Below the pieces are notes generated by a model. The model worked only from the letters and a program-made list of their open reading frames with translations. It did not search any database and was not told the DNA's origin. 64,000 nt of DNA, taken from NCBI GenBank assembly GCA_021777225.1, contig JAJYDQ010000004.1:25416-89415 (forward strand), given 5' to 3'. The stretch is from Deltaproteobacteria bacterium (GTDB lineage: Bacteria; Desulfobacterota; Desulfomonilia; Desulfomonilales; Desulfomonilaceae). The first letter of the stretch is position 1. Each line of letters opens with the position of its first letter. Positions 56,537 to 64,000 of the stretch are shown here, in pieces. The position numbers and the translations under genes are program-made.

Positions 56537-57127
56537 ATGAACGATAAAATACTTAGCGCCGCAACCACTGGAAATCTTTCTGAACTTAGAGGTTTATTGG
56601 ATTCCGGAGCGGACGTGAATATTCGAGACGCGTTTGGATGGACCTCATTGATGTGGGCTGCGTCCATGGGATTTCCCGAGGTTGTCAGGATGCTGGTAAA
56701 AAATGACGCCGACGTGGACGCCGTGGACCAATACGGAGCTACTGCTCTTATGAAGGCATCCAGAAGAGGCTTTTTGGATGTTGTCAAGGTCCTCCTCGAA
56801 GAAGGCGCGTCAGTGAACGCTAAAGACGAATTTGGCTGGACTGCTCTTATGCGTGCGGCAAGGCGAGGTTATGCTGATGTCGTAAAAACGCTCATCGATT
56901 TTGGCGCAAATATTGAGGAGGCTGATCAGTATGGTGCGACTGCCTTGATCATGGCCGCATCCGAGGGGCATCTCGAAACAGTAAAGGCGCTACTGGAACT
57001 AGGCGCAGACCCTCATTCCAGAGACCGTAATAGTTGGACTGCTCTAATGTGGGCTCAGTCCATGAGACATGCAGACGTTATCGCTGTCTTGAAGGAATAT
57101 GAAACCAAGACAAAAGAGAAAGCGTAG
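56537..57127 (+). CDS. Ankyrin-repeat protein
   Basis: 196 residues made almost wholly of ankyrin repeats of 33 residues (GDVNIRDAFGWTSLMWAASM-type units; about five to six). AAGGAG lies 8 bp before ATG 56537. No signal peptide or enzyme domain. Ankyrin arrays bind other proteins; the partner is unknown. The next gene is a paralogue. Confidence 0.87.
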   Translation: MNDKILSAATTGNLSELRGLLDSGADVNIRDAFGWTSLMWAASMGFPEVVRMLVKNDADVDAVDQYGATALMKASRRGFLDVVKVLLEEGASVNAKDEFGWTALMRAARRGYADVVKTLIDFGANIEEADQYGATALIMAASEGHLETVKALLELGADPHSRDRNSWTALMWAQSMRHADVIAVLKEYETKTKEKA

Positions 57128-57193
57128 CAAAACCAATAACAATTCAACTATCGATTCAGGCTGTAAAGCCTGGTCTCGGCTTGAGGATTTCCC

Positions 57194-57883
57194 ATGAATG
57201 AAAAGCTCCTGCGTTATTCTGCCGAGGGTAATCTGGAAAAGGTTTTGGCGCTTCTTGATAGAGGGGCCAATCCCAATGTAGCCGATGAGTATGGTTACAC
57301 GCCTTTACTACTGGCCGCCTCGGAAGGTAAGGAGGAATTAGAGAAAATCCTCATTGAGCGCGGAGCAGACGTGAACGCCAAAACGGCATCAGGCTGGACC
57401 GCTCTTTTGTGGGCAGCGTCTATGGGTTACACGGAGATTGTACGCCTTCTTGCGGAAAAAGGCGCCGATCTGGAAGCTAAAGACCAATATGGCGCCACTC
57501 CGCTTATGAAATCTTGTCGACGAGGGCATTTCAATGTTGCGAAAATGTTGCTCGAAAGGGGCGCAAAGGTAAACGCCAAAGATGATTACGGCTGGACTCC
57601 ATTAATGCGGGCTTGCCGTAAAGGCTACGTTGACATCATCAAGATCTTGCTTGATCACGGAGCCAACACGGAAGCCACCGACCAATACGGAGCTACACCC
57701 CTTATAATTGCCGCTTCGGAGTTCAATATTAATGGTGTTAAATTACTCCTGGAAAGAGGCGCTAATCCAAACGCTTCCGATAGAAACGGTTGGACAGCCC
57801 TGCGATGGGCTTCGTCAATGCGATATGATCCAATAGTGAAGATTTTGGAAGCCTTTAGCTCAACAAACTTTAATCAAGGATGA
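57194..57883 (+). CDS. Ankyrin-repeat protein (paralogue)
   Basis: 229 residues, about six ankyrin repeats with the same phrase order as the preceding protein (SGWTALLWAASMGYTEIVRL; DQYGATPLMKSCRRGHFNVA). It clearly arose by tandem duplication of the neighbour and is one repeat longer. RBS GAGG before ATG. Function unknown. Confidence 0.87.
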   Translation: MNEKLLRYSAEGNLEKVLALLDRGANPNVADEYGYTPLLLAASEGKEELEKILIERGADVNAKTASGWTALLWAASMGYTEIVRLLAEKGADLEAKDQYGATPLMKSCRRGHFNVAKMLLERGAKVNAKDDYGWTPLMRACRKGYVDIIKILLDHGANTEATDQYGATPLIIAASEFNINGVKLLLERGANPNASDRNGWTALRWASSMRYDPIVKILEAFSSTNFNQG

Positions 57884-58154
57884 TGAATGTCTGTAGTGTA
57901 AATGTCAGAAACGAGTTTCCCCAATCTGGAGCTTTATAGAGTCAATTTCTAAAACAATTTAACTTGATGTTAGACCCCGATCATCTCAACATCTTGACCA
58001 TTATTATTTTTTGGACCGCTAATTACTTAACATCACAATATTGCAAGGTAATTATATATTATCAAGTGTGTGATTCCGACACGTTGAGGTATTCCATTAA
58101 ATTGGGAAAGGACCTATCTTATGAATTAGGTTTCCGATTCTTTAGGGTTTCCAT

Positions 58155-59489
58155 ATGCCAAGTTTCTTTTGGATTGTGGTCTTTCTGTTCATCATTTTAC
58201 TGTTGGCTCAATGGACGGCTTTTCTGTGTATAAGAAAGTATGTTTGGGCAGGACCTGAACTCATAATACGCACCCCGCATGTTGTACTTTTCATTTTATC
58301 TGTCTTGATTAACCTTGTACTGGCATTCCTGTCGATCGGCGCGTCTGGGGGAACAAATTCCCTGTTCAGGCAATCCATTGGGATTAGCTATTTTTTTTAT
58401 CTTGGCGTCTGTCTTGCGTTGTTTTTGTTTTTCCTGGCGCTAGAAGTTTTCAACCTGGTTCTTAAATCAGTTGTAGTGTTATACAGGACCATGAAATCTC
58501 TTTTTCTCAGGTATTGTGGGAGAAGCGATTCCACTATTTCGACGTCCTGGGACCGAGGTCAGGAAGAACTGAGTCAAGAACCAATGGGGGAAGTTCCAAA
58601 TTCTAGCATTTCACGCAGGTCGTTCATGCGGTATGCGGCGTCCGCCGGTACGCTCGCAATTGCGGGCTCAGCATCATATGGGCTGGCTCAAGCTTATGAA
58701 CCACCGCGAGTAGATGTTATTCCTGTCCCGGTCATGGCGCTTGAGGGGCTCACAAAACCGATCGATATTATTCAGGTTACGGACCTACACTACGGGATGT
58801 TTTACTACAGTTCCGAGCTAGAGGCATTGGTCGAGAAATTAAACTCCATGGATGGGGCTGCAGTAGTGATCACAGGAGACATCTTTCATTCCCCAAGGAC
58901 ACCGGTCGAATCAGCCTCGCCATTCCTGCGAAAGTTACGTCGTCGTCGTTGGGGAAATTTCGCCGTCCTAGGAAACCATGATTTTTACGCAGGAGTTAAG
59001 CGCTCCGTAAAGGCGCTTAACGACGGTGGGATCAGGCTTCTCAGAAACGAATGGGTAAGTTTTAAACAGGACAAGGTCAATATCCATTTGGGAGGGATTG
59101 ATGATCCAAAGGTGAACTGGCTAACAGGAAACCGATTTCCGGATTTTCACTCCTTCATCAAGAGGCAACCCCGAGAAACAGGTTTCCGAATCCTGTTAAG
59201 CCATCGCCCCGTGGTGTTTCCACTCGCCGTAAAGGAAAACATTCAGTTGACATTATCCGGGCACACCCATGGGGGTCAAATAACTGTTCCTATACCGGGC
59301 TCAGCCCGCCCATGGAGCCTTGCGGGACTGGTTTCGCCTTATACTTTGGGAATGTATAAATCGGAAAATTGTCATATGTACCTTAACAGGGGGGTAGGGC
59401 TGACCTTCATCCCGGCTCGAATAAACTGTCCACCGGAAATAGCTGTAATTCGTTTAACGCCACCCGAGAGGACTTCGAGGGAAACTTAG
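58155..59489 (+). CDS. Membrane metallophosphoesterase with internal twin-Arg motif
   Basis: 444 residues: about three transmembrane helices in the first 115 residues, a linker, then SRRSFMRYAASAGTLAIAGS (about 150-170), a Tat-like sequence placed internally, and a calcineurin-type phosphoesterase domain (about 195-440) with VTDLHYGMF, ITGDIFHS, VLGNHDFYAG, LLSHRP and LSGHTHGG. YkuE/YaeI-like enzymes hydrolyse lipid phosphates such as UDP-diacylglucosamine. The catalytic domain is probably outside the inner membrane. Confidence 0.87.
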   Translation: MPSFFWIVVFLFIILLLAQWTAFLCIRKYVWAGPELIIRTPHVVLFILSVLINLVLAFLSIGASGGTNSLFRQSIGISYFFYLGVCLALFLFFLALEVFNLVLKSVVVLYRTMKSLFLRYCGRSDSTISTSWDRGQEELSQEPMGEVPNSSISRRSFMRYAASAGTLAIAGSASYGLAQAYEPPRVDVIPVPVMALEGLTKPIDIIQVTDLHYGMFYYSSELEALVEKLNSMDGAAVVITGDIFHSPRTPVESASPFLRKLRRRRWGNFAVLGNHDFYAGVKRSVKALNDGGIRLLRNEWVSFKQDKVNIHLGGIDDPKVNWLTGNRFPDFHSFIKRQPRETGFRILLSHRPVVFPLAVKENIQLTLSGHTHGGQITVPIPGSARPWSLAGLVSPYTLGMYKSENCHMYLNRGVGLTFIPARINCPPEIAVIRLTPPERTSRET

Positions 59490-59516
59490 AATTAAAGGTT
59501 TGGAGTAACACAAGTC

Positions 59517-59786
59517 ATGGAACAGAAATCTCGAATTTCGAAGCATTTGGACTTGGTGTCACAGGGCTGGGAACGACGGTTTTCAGCGGAAGACCCTCGT
59601 CTCACAGAGATGAATGAATATTATCGGTCTCTTGGGTTTGAAACTCTCATAGTGGATGGTGTGATCGGCGATGAAGTGGCTTGCCGAAACTGTTTTGACA
59701 CTCCCGGATTTGAACAGAGGTATAAAACGCTATATACTCGAGGCGCATCTACAAAGGGTTCATCAGGTGAGGATGACATCTTCTGA
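59517..59786 (+). CDS. Small protein of unknown function
   Basis: 89 residues, cytoplasmic, with a CRNCF motif near residue 56 and the phrase EMNEYYRSLGFETLIVDGVI. RBS GGAG. It follows the phosphoesterase by 27 bp. No family recognised with confidence. Confidence 0.55.
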   Translation: MEQKSRISKHLDLVSQGWERRFSAEDPRLTEMNEYYRSLGFETLIVDGVIGDEVACRNCFDTPGFEQRYKTLYTRGASTKGSSGEDDIF

Positions 59787-59874
59787 GTATATTTTTGCCC
59801 CTTAATGACGCACGAGAATTTTCGGACGGTTTATTGACATAGCCCGAACGTAATGTTATGTTTGGGAGATACGT

Positions 59875-59949
59875 GGGGATGTAGCTCAGCGGGAGAGCAT
59901 CGCGTTCGCAACGCGGGGGTCGAGGGTTCAAATCCCTTCATCTCCACCA
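59875..59949 (+). tRNA. tRNA-Ala (anticodon CGC)
   Basis: 75 nt with encoded CCA. The acceptor GGGGATG pairs with CATCTCC; anticodon loop TTCGCAA gives CGC (codon GCG); T-arm GGGTTCAAATCCC. A terminator and an integrase remnant follow, marking it as the attachment site of an island. Confidence 0.95.
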
Positions 59950-59965
59950 TAAAATCAACAACTTA

Positions 59966-59999
59966 CGGTTGCTGGAATCGCCCGGCGACCGTTTTTTTT
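59966..59999 (+). terminator. Rho-independent terminator after tRNA-Ala
   Basis: CGGTTGC (59966-59972) / GCGACCG (59985-59991) followed by eight T residues. Confidence 0.85.
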
Positions 60000-60212
60000 C
60001 GCCAATACTAACATTTTGCTAACACATTTGCTAACACCGGTCTCTTGCCATGGTGAAAATGACTGGTGCTTCCAATACATTGTAACAACGAAGTAATAAT
60101 TTGATATTGGTAACATTTGGCCCTGTTACCTTTTTCATTATTTAAAACCAATTATTTCAGTCTGTTGAGAAACAAGTAACAAAGTAACACTGTTTTTGTG
60201 AGAAAGACATTG

Positions 60213-60329
60213 CTATTTTGCGGTGAGAATAACAGTTTCGCCAAAATCGAATTGAAGCCTGTCGATCGCCTGAATCAATTCATGGTCAAGGATTCGGCCA
60301 TATCTTTCCTTGACGCTTTGGTGAGCCTT
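60213..60329 (-). pseudogene. Tyrosine-recombinase (integrase) C-terminal remnant
   Basis: A minus-strand frame of 38 codons ending at TAG 60213 encodes KAHQSVKERYGRILDHEL and AIDRLQFDFGE, the usual look of the last residues of a phage-type integrase ('xxERYxHL...'). It is closed by TGA just upstream, so only the tail remains. Between it and the terminator (60000-60212) there are GCTAACA repeats (60017-60037) and five GTAAC motifs (60082-60188) but no gene. Confidence 0.5.
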
Positions 60330-60575
60330 TCAGTCACGATCCCTACGCATCTCCCCAACTAGATTGTTGTCACCGTCACGGATCTCGATGCGGTCACCAC
60401 GAGGGTTTAGTTCCTTAATTAGGTTATTATCTTTGTCGCGAATCTCAATACGGTTCCCTTTCTTAGACCACGATTCGACCAGATTGCCCGAACCGTCTCG
60501 GACTACGCCGCTTTCGGCAAAGGCCACCAATGGAAGCGACATCACAATAAGTACCCAAAGAATTCTGTTTCTCAT
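60330..60575 (-). CDS. Small exported protein with two RIEIRDxDNNL repeats
   Basis: 81 residues: a signal peptide (RNRILWVLIVMSLPLVAFAE) and repeat units GNRIEIRDKDNNLIKE and GDRIEIRDGDNNLVGE, probably a short beta structure. ATG 60575 is preferred (AAGAGG upstream) over 60620. No named family; likely periplasmic. Confidence 0.65.
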   Translation of the reverse strand: MRNRILWVLIVMSLPLVAFAESGVVRDGSGNLVESWSKKGNRIEIRDKDNNLIKELNPRGDRIEIRDGDNNLVGEMRRDRD

Positions 60576-60833
60576 TTTGTGACCTCTTGTTCTATTGCTG
60601 TCGCCGCACTTGGTACACATGTCTGGCCGAGGCGCTGACTACCGATATCAAAGAGAATTGTGGCGTCAATAACTTTCATTTCATACCCCCGTAGCCTCAG
60701 CGATATTGACCCGGCTAATGTTTGCGGCTGATGAGAGATGACTGATAATATGACAATTACACGGCTATTGAAATATTTTTGTTAACGATGTTGCCAGCTT
60801 CACGCCAATGGCGTACATTTCAGTCAGGAGACT

Positions 60834-61147
60834 ATGGAATTCATCGAAACACCCTATTTTCACAAAGGCGGCCCTGGGCCTGCTCCCGGACGAACATTAC
60901 CGTAAGCTACAGGCTCATCTGACCGAACACCCTGATGACGGAGCTATAATTCAAGACTCGGGAGGCAAGATAAGATGGGCTGTTAAGAAACAGGGCAAGA
61001 GAGGCGGAGTAAGGGTAATAATACTAATGGGTTGTAAATCGTGAAACTATTTATATGGTCAACGTTTACTCCAAGACTGATCAAGACGATCTGACTTCAC
61101 GCCAACTCAAGGCTTTACGAAAGATTGTGCAAATGGAGTTACCATGA
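60834..61147 (+). pseudogene. Decayed RelE/HigB-type toxin
   Basis: Three reading frames must be joined: MEFIETP from ATG 60834 (AGGAG upstream), IFTKAALGLLPDEHYRKLQA through KRGGVRVI after a 1-nt insertion at 60855, and WVVNRETIYMVNVYSKTDQD to the TGA at 61145-61147 after a second insertion near 61021. The joined sequence is a typical RelE toxin, but a TAA (61025-61027) also stands where the conserved 'YYW' Tyr would be. The last codon overlaps the antitoxin ATG. Confidence 0.82.
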
Positions 61148-61458
61148 AGGAAACAATGTTCCATGAGCTTCTTGAAAGCGTCCAACAGGCTGGCGCAATA
61201 ATGCGTGGAGAAATGGAACCCGGCCGGAGATTTGTGGTTGAAAACCCCGACGTTAAATCGATCAGATCCAAACTGGGGGCCACCCAATCCGACTTTGCAA
61301 CTATGCTTGGGATCAGTGTCCGTACCTTGGAAAACTGGGAACAAAATGGTCGAACGCCCCGGGGCCCAGCCATAATATTGCTTCAGATAGCTGCGGATCA
61401 TTCTGAAGTTGTTTGGGGAGTGGTCAAGCAAAAAAGAGAACAACAAATAGGATGTTAG
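61144..61458 (+). CDS. NadS/HigA-type antitoxin with HTH domain
   Basis: 104 residues. A Cro/C1-type HTH covers about 38-90 (RSKLGATQSDFATMLGISVR, TLENWEQNGRTPRGPA). It is the usual partner of the RelE-type toxin just upstream and overlaps it by 4 bp (ATGA). The antitoxin frame is intact although the toxin is not. It may still repress its promoter or neutralise a related toxin. Confidence 0.85.
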   Translation: MKETMFHELLESVQQAGAIMRGEMEPGRRFVVENPDVKSIRSKLGATQSDFATMLGISVRTLENWEQNGRTPRGPAIILLQIAADHSEVVWGVVKQKREQQIGC

Positions 61459-61571
61459 TTTCTGTCCGCCTTTTTAAATCCTTGTCAGTGCGTTCCCTCT
61501 GATCCCTCCGTAGTTTAATAACTTTTCCCGGTTTGGCAGTGGCCTTGAAAGATCAATCGGAACTTTTCGAC

Positions 61572-61757
61572 CTACCATTTGCTCCAAAATACTCTTTGGT
61601 CGAGTGGCGGCCAACGCAACGGGGTAGGCACTAAACTAAATTGATTATCTGCTTGGATGGTATAGAAACTTTTTTCCGAATACCTTGTTTCCCGACAATC
61701 ATATTTTGTTTGAACCAATTCAATTATCTTTCGCGCGAACGGGGGCAATTTAATCAT
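61572..61757 (-). CDS. Possible small reading frame of unknown function
   Basis: A 61-codon frame (MIKLPPFARKIIELVQTKYD ...) divergent from the AbiE operon. It has no clear RBS and no known family; it could be a fragment of an old mobile gene. Listed because no other gene covers 61459-61846. Confidence 0.25.
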   Translation of the reverse strand: MIKLPPFARKIIELVQTKYDCRETRYSEKSFYTIQADNQFSLVPTPLRWPPLDQRVFWSKW

Positions 61758-61771
61758 TCATTATTATAAAA

Positions 61772-61811
61772 CTACCTGCATAACCTTGTTTTTATAATAG
61801 TTATGCAGTAG
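61772..61811. promoter_or_regulatory. Palindromic operator with promoter for abiEi-abiEii
   Basis: CTACCTGCATAAC (61772-61784) is the complement of GTTATGCAGTAG (61800-61811) except for one extra C. A TATAAT -10 box (61793-61798) lies in the spacer. AbiEi antitoxins are known to bind inverted repeats upstream of their own operon, and the gene starts 36 bp downstream. Confidence 0.65.
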
Positions 61812-61846
61812 ATTATATATCACCAGGAGTTCACAAGGTTCGGTAG

Positions 61847-62686
61847 ATGATAGATTACGGTAACACAAAAGGATTGAATCTTCTCCAGGTATTAGCCGAG
61901 CAAGGTCTGTTCATATTCACTTCCGGGGCGGCTAAAACCGCTGCTGAGAAGATCGGAATTTCTGACAATTATCTGTCGCAACTTCTCTCACATCTTGAAA
62001 AATTCGGGTGGATTATCAGACTGAGACGAGGGCTTTACGCCGGAACCGGGACCTTGCCGGGCGGTGTCCAGGTACACCCGTTCGCCGTCGCCACCAGACT
62101 GGTGGAGCCTTCAGCGATAAGCCACTGGTCCGCAATGAGCCATCATGGTTTTACCGATCAGATACCGCATATCGTGACAGCATTCACTCCCCAAAATGTA
62201 GTCACCCCGACCATGAGAGAACCTCAGGAGAAAAAAGCCGGGAAGCACGCGTGGGATGTATGGGGCACAAGATATGAGTATGTAACCGTGATACCGGACC
62301 ATTTTTTTGGAATAGAAGAAGTATGGGTTGATGAACGTTTCCGGATTCCGATTGCAGATAAGGAGCGTACTATTCTTGAGACTTTTGTTTCCCCAAGGCT
62401 ATTTGGAGGAATCGGAGAGGCGTTGGCAACTGTCGAAGGACACATCCATGAATTGGACCTGGAAAAACTGGTAAGGTATTCCGTGCGATATGGTAAAGCC
62501 TCCGCTATCAAGCGGCTAGGATGGGCCTTGGAACGATTAGGCGCTCCATCTGAGTTTGTCGATCCTCTCGAAAAAATACCGATAAAGGGATTCAGATTAC
62601 TCGATCCAACACGGCCCCGGCGAGGGCCCTATGACAAGAGATGGATGATTCAGAATAACTTTTTGGGGGAAAAGAGAGTTAAATGA
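61847..62686 (+). CDS. AbiEi-family antitoxin
   Basis: 279 residues: an N-terminal winged-helix DNA-binding domain (LQVLAEQGLFIFTSGAAKTA ... ISDNYLSQLLSHLEKFGWI), then the AbiEi antitoxin core (IRLRRGLYAGTGTLPGG; HPFAVATRLVEPSAISHWSA; ERTILETFVSPRLFGG). AbiEi represses the operon and counteracts the toxin in type IV toxin-antitoxin/abortive-infection systems. Overlaps the toxin gene by 4 bp (ATGA). Confidence 0.9.
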   Translation: MIDYGNTKGLNLLQVLAEQGLFIFTSGAAKTAAEKIGISDNYLSQLLSHLEKFGWIIRLRRGLYAGTGTLPGGVQVHPFAVATRLVEPSAISHWSAMSHHGFTDQIPHIVTAFTPQNVVTPTMREPQEKKAGKHAWDVWGTRYEYVTVIPDHFFGIEEVWVDERFRIPIADKERTILETFVSPRLFGGIGEALATVEGHIHELDLEKLVRYSVRYGKASAIKRLGWALERLGAPSEFVDPLEKIPIKGFRLLDPTRPRRGPYDKRWMIQNNFLGEKRVK

Positions 62687-63555
62687 GACCCCTTAACGTG
62701 CGTCTTAGAGAAGCCGCCAAACGGAATAAGGTCATCCTTGATGTCATTCAGAAGGATTATGCGCAGAGTTACGTCTTAGCGGGACTTATGTCACAGCCTT
62801 TCCTGAAGGAGACGTTGGTATTTAAGGGAGGGACCGCCCTGAAGAAAATGTTCTTCGGTTCTTACCGGTTCTCCGAAGATCTGGATTTCTCGGTAATCCA
62901 GGCGCTTAATAGGGAGGAATTGGAAGAAATCATCCTTCAGGCTACCGACGGCACAAGAAAACTTTTGGAACCATACGGTCAGATCAGCGTGGAGATTAAG
63001 CAACTCCGGGAGACGAACCCTCATCCGAGAGGACAAGACGCCTTCAATATATTGGTAAGGTACCCCTGGTACCGCGGACAGGTCTGTTCCATAAAGATCG
63101 AGATAACCAGAGATGAGCCGGTAATCCTCGATCCTTTGATTAGGCCCATAATCCATGAATATGAGGAAGACTTTAATGTGTTGGTTCGGTGTTACAGAAT
63201 TGAAGAGATTGTGGCGGAAAAGATGCGTTCCCTTCTTCAGAGCCAGGAAAGATTGCTTGAGGGAAGATGGACCCGTCCCCGTTCACGTGACTATTATGAT
63301 CTTTGGCGTCTTCTGAAAGACTTCGGGGCGGAATTGGACACCAGCGAACTAACTCCCCTTCTGAAGAGAAAGTGCGATCACAGAGGGGTTTTGCTTGCTG
63401 GGCTGGCCGACTTTTTCACCGATGAGCTGATTCTGGAGGCCCGTACTAACTGGGACCGGGCGCTGGGATCTTTTGTACTGGATCTTCCTTCATGTGACTA
63501 TGTCTTGAGTTCGTTGCGACAGATTATTCCGAAGTTTTTTCCTGGGATTAGATAA
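62683..63555 (+). CDS. AbiEii-family nucleotidyltransferase toxin
   Basis: 290 residues. The nucleotidyltransferase motif is LVFKGGTALKKMFFGSYRFS followed by EDLDFSV (the acidic pair), with RSRDYYDLWRLL later on. AbiEii toxins transfer nucleotides to tRNA or other acceptors and stop growth, often after phage infection. The frame is intact, so the pair is probably functional. It is the last gene before the structured right-edge region. Confidence 0.9.
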   Translation: MRPLNVRLREAAKRNKVILDVIQKDYAQSYVLAGLMSQPFLKETLVFKGGTALKKMFFGSYRFSEDLDFSVIQALNREELEEIILQATDGTRKLLEPYGQISVEIKQLRETNPHPRGQDAFNILVRYPWYRGQVCSIKIEITRDEPVILDPLIRPIIHEYEEDFNVLVRCYRIEEIVAEKMRSLLQSQERLLEGRWTRPRSRDYYDLWRLLKDFGAELDTSELTPLLKRKCDHRGVLLAGLADFFTDELILEARTNWDRALGSFVLDLPSCDYVLSSLRQIIPKFFPGIR

Positions 63556-63599
63556 GTCAGAGAGACACCTACAATCACACGAAACCAAGATGGATTTGG

Positions 63600-64000
63600 G
63601 TTTTCCACAGGGATGAAGGTGGCCGAAGGCCAGAGCCGTCACAGGCGGGTGGGCGAGGCTATGGCTGGAATCTGTTCAGAACAGCCATTAATGAACAATC
63701 CATACGACCCAAAGCTTATAGACTGTGAAAAGCGATTGCATAGTATAGGTTATCGGGCGAGCGCCAGCGAACGAACCGCTTGCGGCGGATAACCCCTATT
63801 ATGTAAGAGCGCCCGCTTGGAGCCGACTAGGTATCTGGGACGCAACGACAAACAAGAATAAATCCACTGGGAAACAGGATAAATAAACCGCCTGAAATGG
63901 CCTAGGAAACACGATAAAAGCCGCTGCGGGCTCGCCTGTTGCCCGGCAAGGAACATGCGGCGCCAAAACGGCAATTTAACCGAGTAATTGCATGTTGCGG
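63600..64000 (+). ncRNA. Structured non-coding region, possibly group II intron domain I (truncated by window end)
   Basis: No believable reading frame. The stretch has strong secondary structure: a roughly 15-bp arm 63739-63754 / 63788-63803 (GGTTATC/GATAACC core), GCAATT (63971-63976) / AATTGC (63986-63991), GCCGC...GCGGC around 63922-63962, and GC-rich unpaired patches with GAAA/GGAA loops. Base content and arrangement recall the first domain of bacterial group II introns, whose ORF would lie beyond the window. The 5' boundary (GUGYG) was not identified. Confidence 0.35.

Noticed and set aside
57964..58233. 89-codon frame before the phosphoesterase
   Set aside because: No RBS, overlaps the phosphoesterase start in another frame, and the composition is not protein-like.
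63750..63974. 74-codon minus-strand frame at the right edge
   Set aside because: It lies across the long stem-loops of the structured region and has no RBS or recognisable product.
1..64000. CRISPR arrays
   Set aside because: No regularly spaced direct repeats with unique spacers and no cas genes were seen.

Overview
The window looks like a chromosome segment of an anaerobic Desulfobacterota (former Deltaproteobacteria; Desulfomonile- or Syntrophobacterales-like). The grounds are two-subunit GlyQ/GlyS, the NusG-II/Gx-transporter pair, a benzoate-CoA-ligase-type enzyme, a 3-hydroxybutyryl-CoA dehydrogenase, an eight-heme cytochrome, sigma-54 enhancer-binding proteins and a UGA-encoded selenoprotein. 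The lineage is inferred from gene content only; no search was run.

Layout. 0-25.5 kb is mostly housekeeping: glyQ-glyS; the rpmH-rnpA-yidD-yidC-jag block (rpmH and rnpA overlap) continuing into an envelope lipoprotein-like gene and waaA; nrdR-ribD-yciO-like on the minus strand; a NusG-II/Gx transporter pair; a radical-SAM/SPASM protein; an HD-GYP response regulator; clpB; a CBS protein; larB; and a minus-strand tsaE-lysC-cimA-HhH run. At 25.7-27.4 kb an IS1380-family element, whose transposase carries an in-frame TGA, sits beside a DUF3800-like gene remnant.

27.76-32.03 kb holds a tightly coupled five-gene cluster (RibD-type reductase, BchC-like dehydrogenase, PTPS/QueD-like protein lacking the usual catalytic Cys and His, GT4 glycosyltransferase, methyltransferase). 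A complete bifunctional ribD lies at 11.4-12.5 kb, so this cluster probably makes a specialised pyrimidine- or pterin-derived glycoside. It is the best candidate for an undescribed pathway. Next to it, 32137-32784 encodes a peroxiredoxin-like selenoprotein with Sec in a UPYC motif and a plausible bacterial SECIS hairpin.

32.8-37.6 kb carries a PAS/sigma-54 activator, an upstream-activator-like repeat pair, a good -24/-12 promoter, a NifX-like/zinc-ribbon fusion, a DUF5320-like protein, an octaheme cytochrome and a DUF364-type metal-chelation protein. 38.8-49.4 kb (minus strand) has an acyl-CoA ligase behind a second sigma-54-type promoter, a PAS histidine kinase, a TetR regulator, a fused PyrD-PyrK-like protein, NlpD-like and active M23 proteins, pcm and exported proteins. 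49.4-55.5 kb carries hbd, tRNA-Arg(CCG), an LctP-like permease, an M24 hydrolase, a zinc dehydrogenase and an LsrF-like aldolase. 55.6-59.8 kb has an RRM RNA-binding protein with a strong promoter and long leader, two ankyrin proteins and a membrane phosphoesterase.

From tRNA-Ala(CGC) at 59.9 kb to the end the window is island-like: an integrase 3' remnant, a decayed RelE toxin with an intact NadS-type antitoxin, an AbiEi/AbiEii toxin-antitoxin operon behind a palindromic operator, and at the right edge a highly structured non-coding stretch that may be the 5' part of a group II intron.
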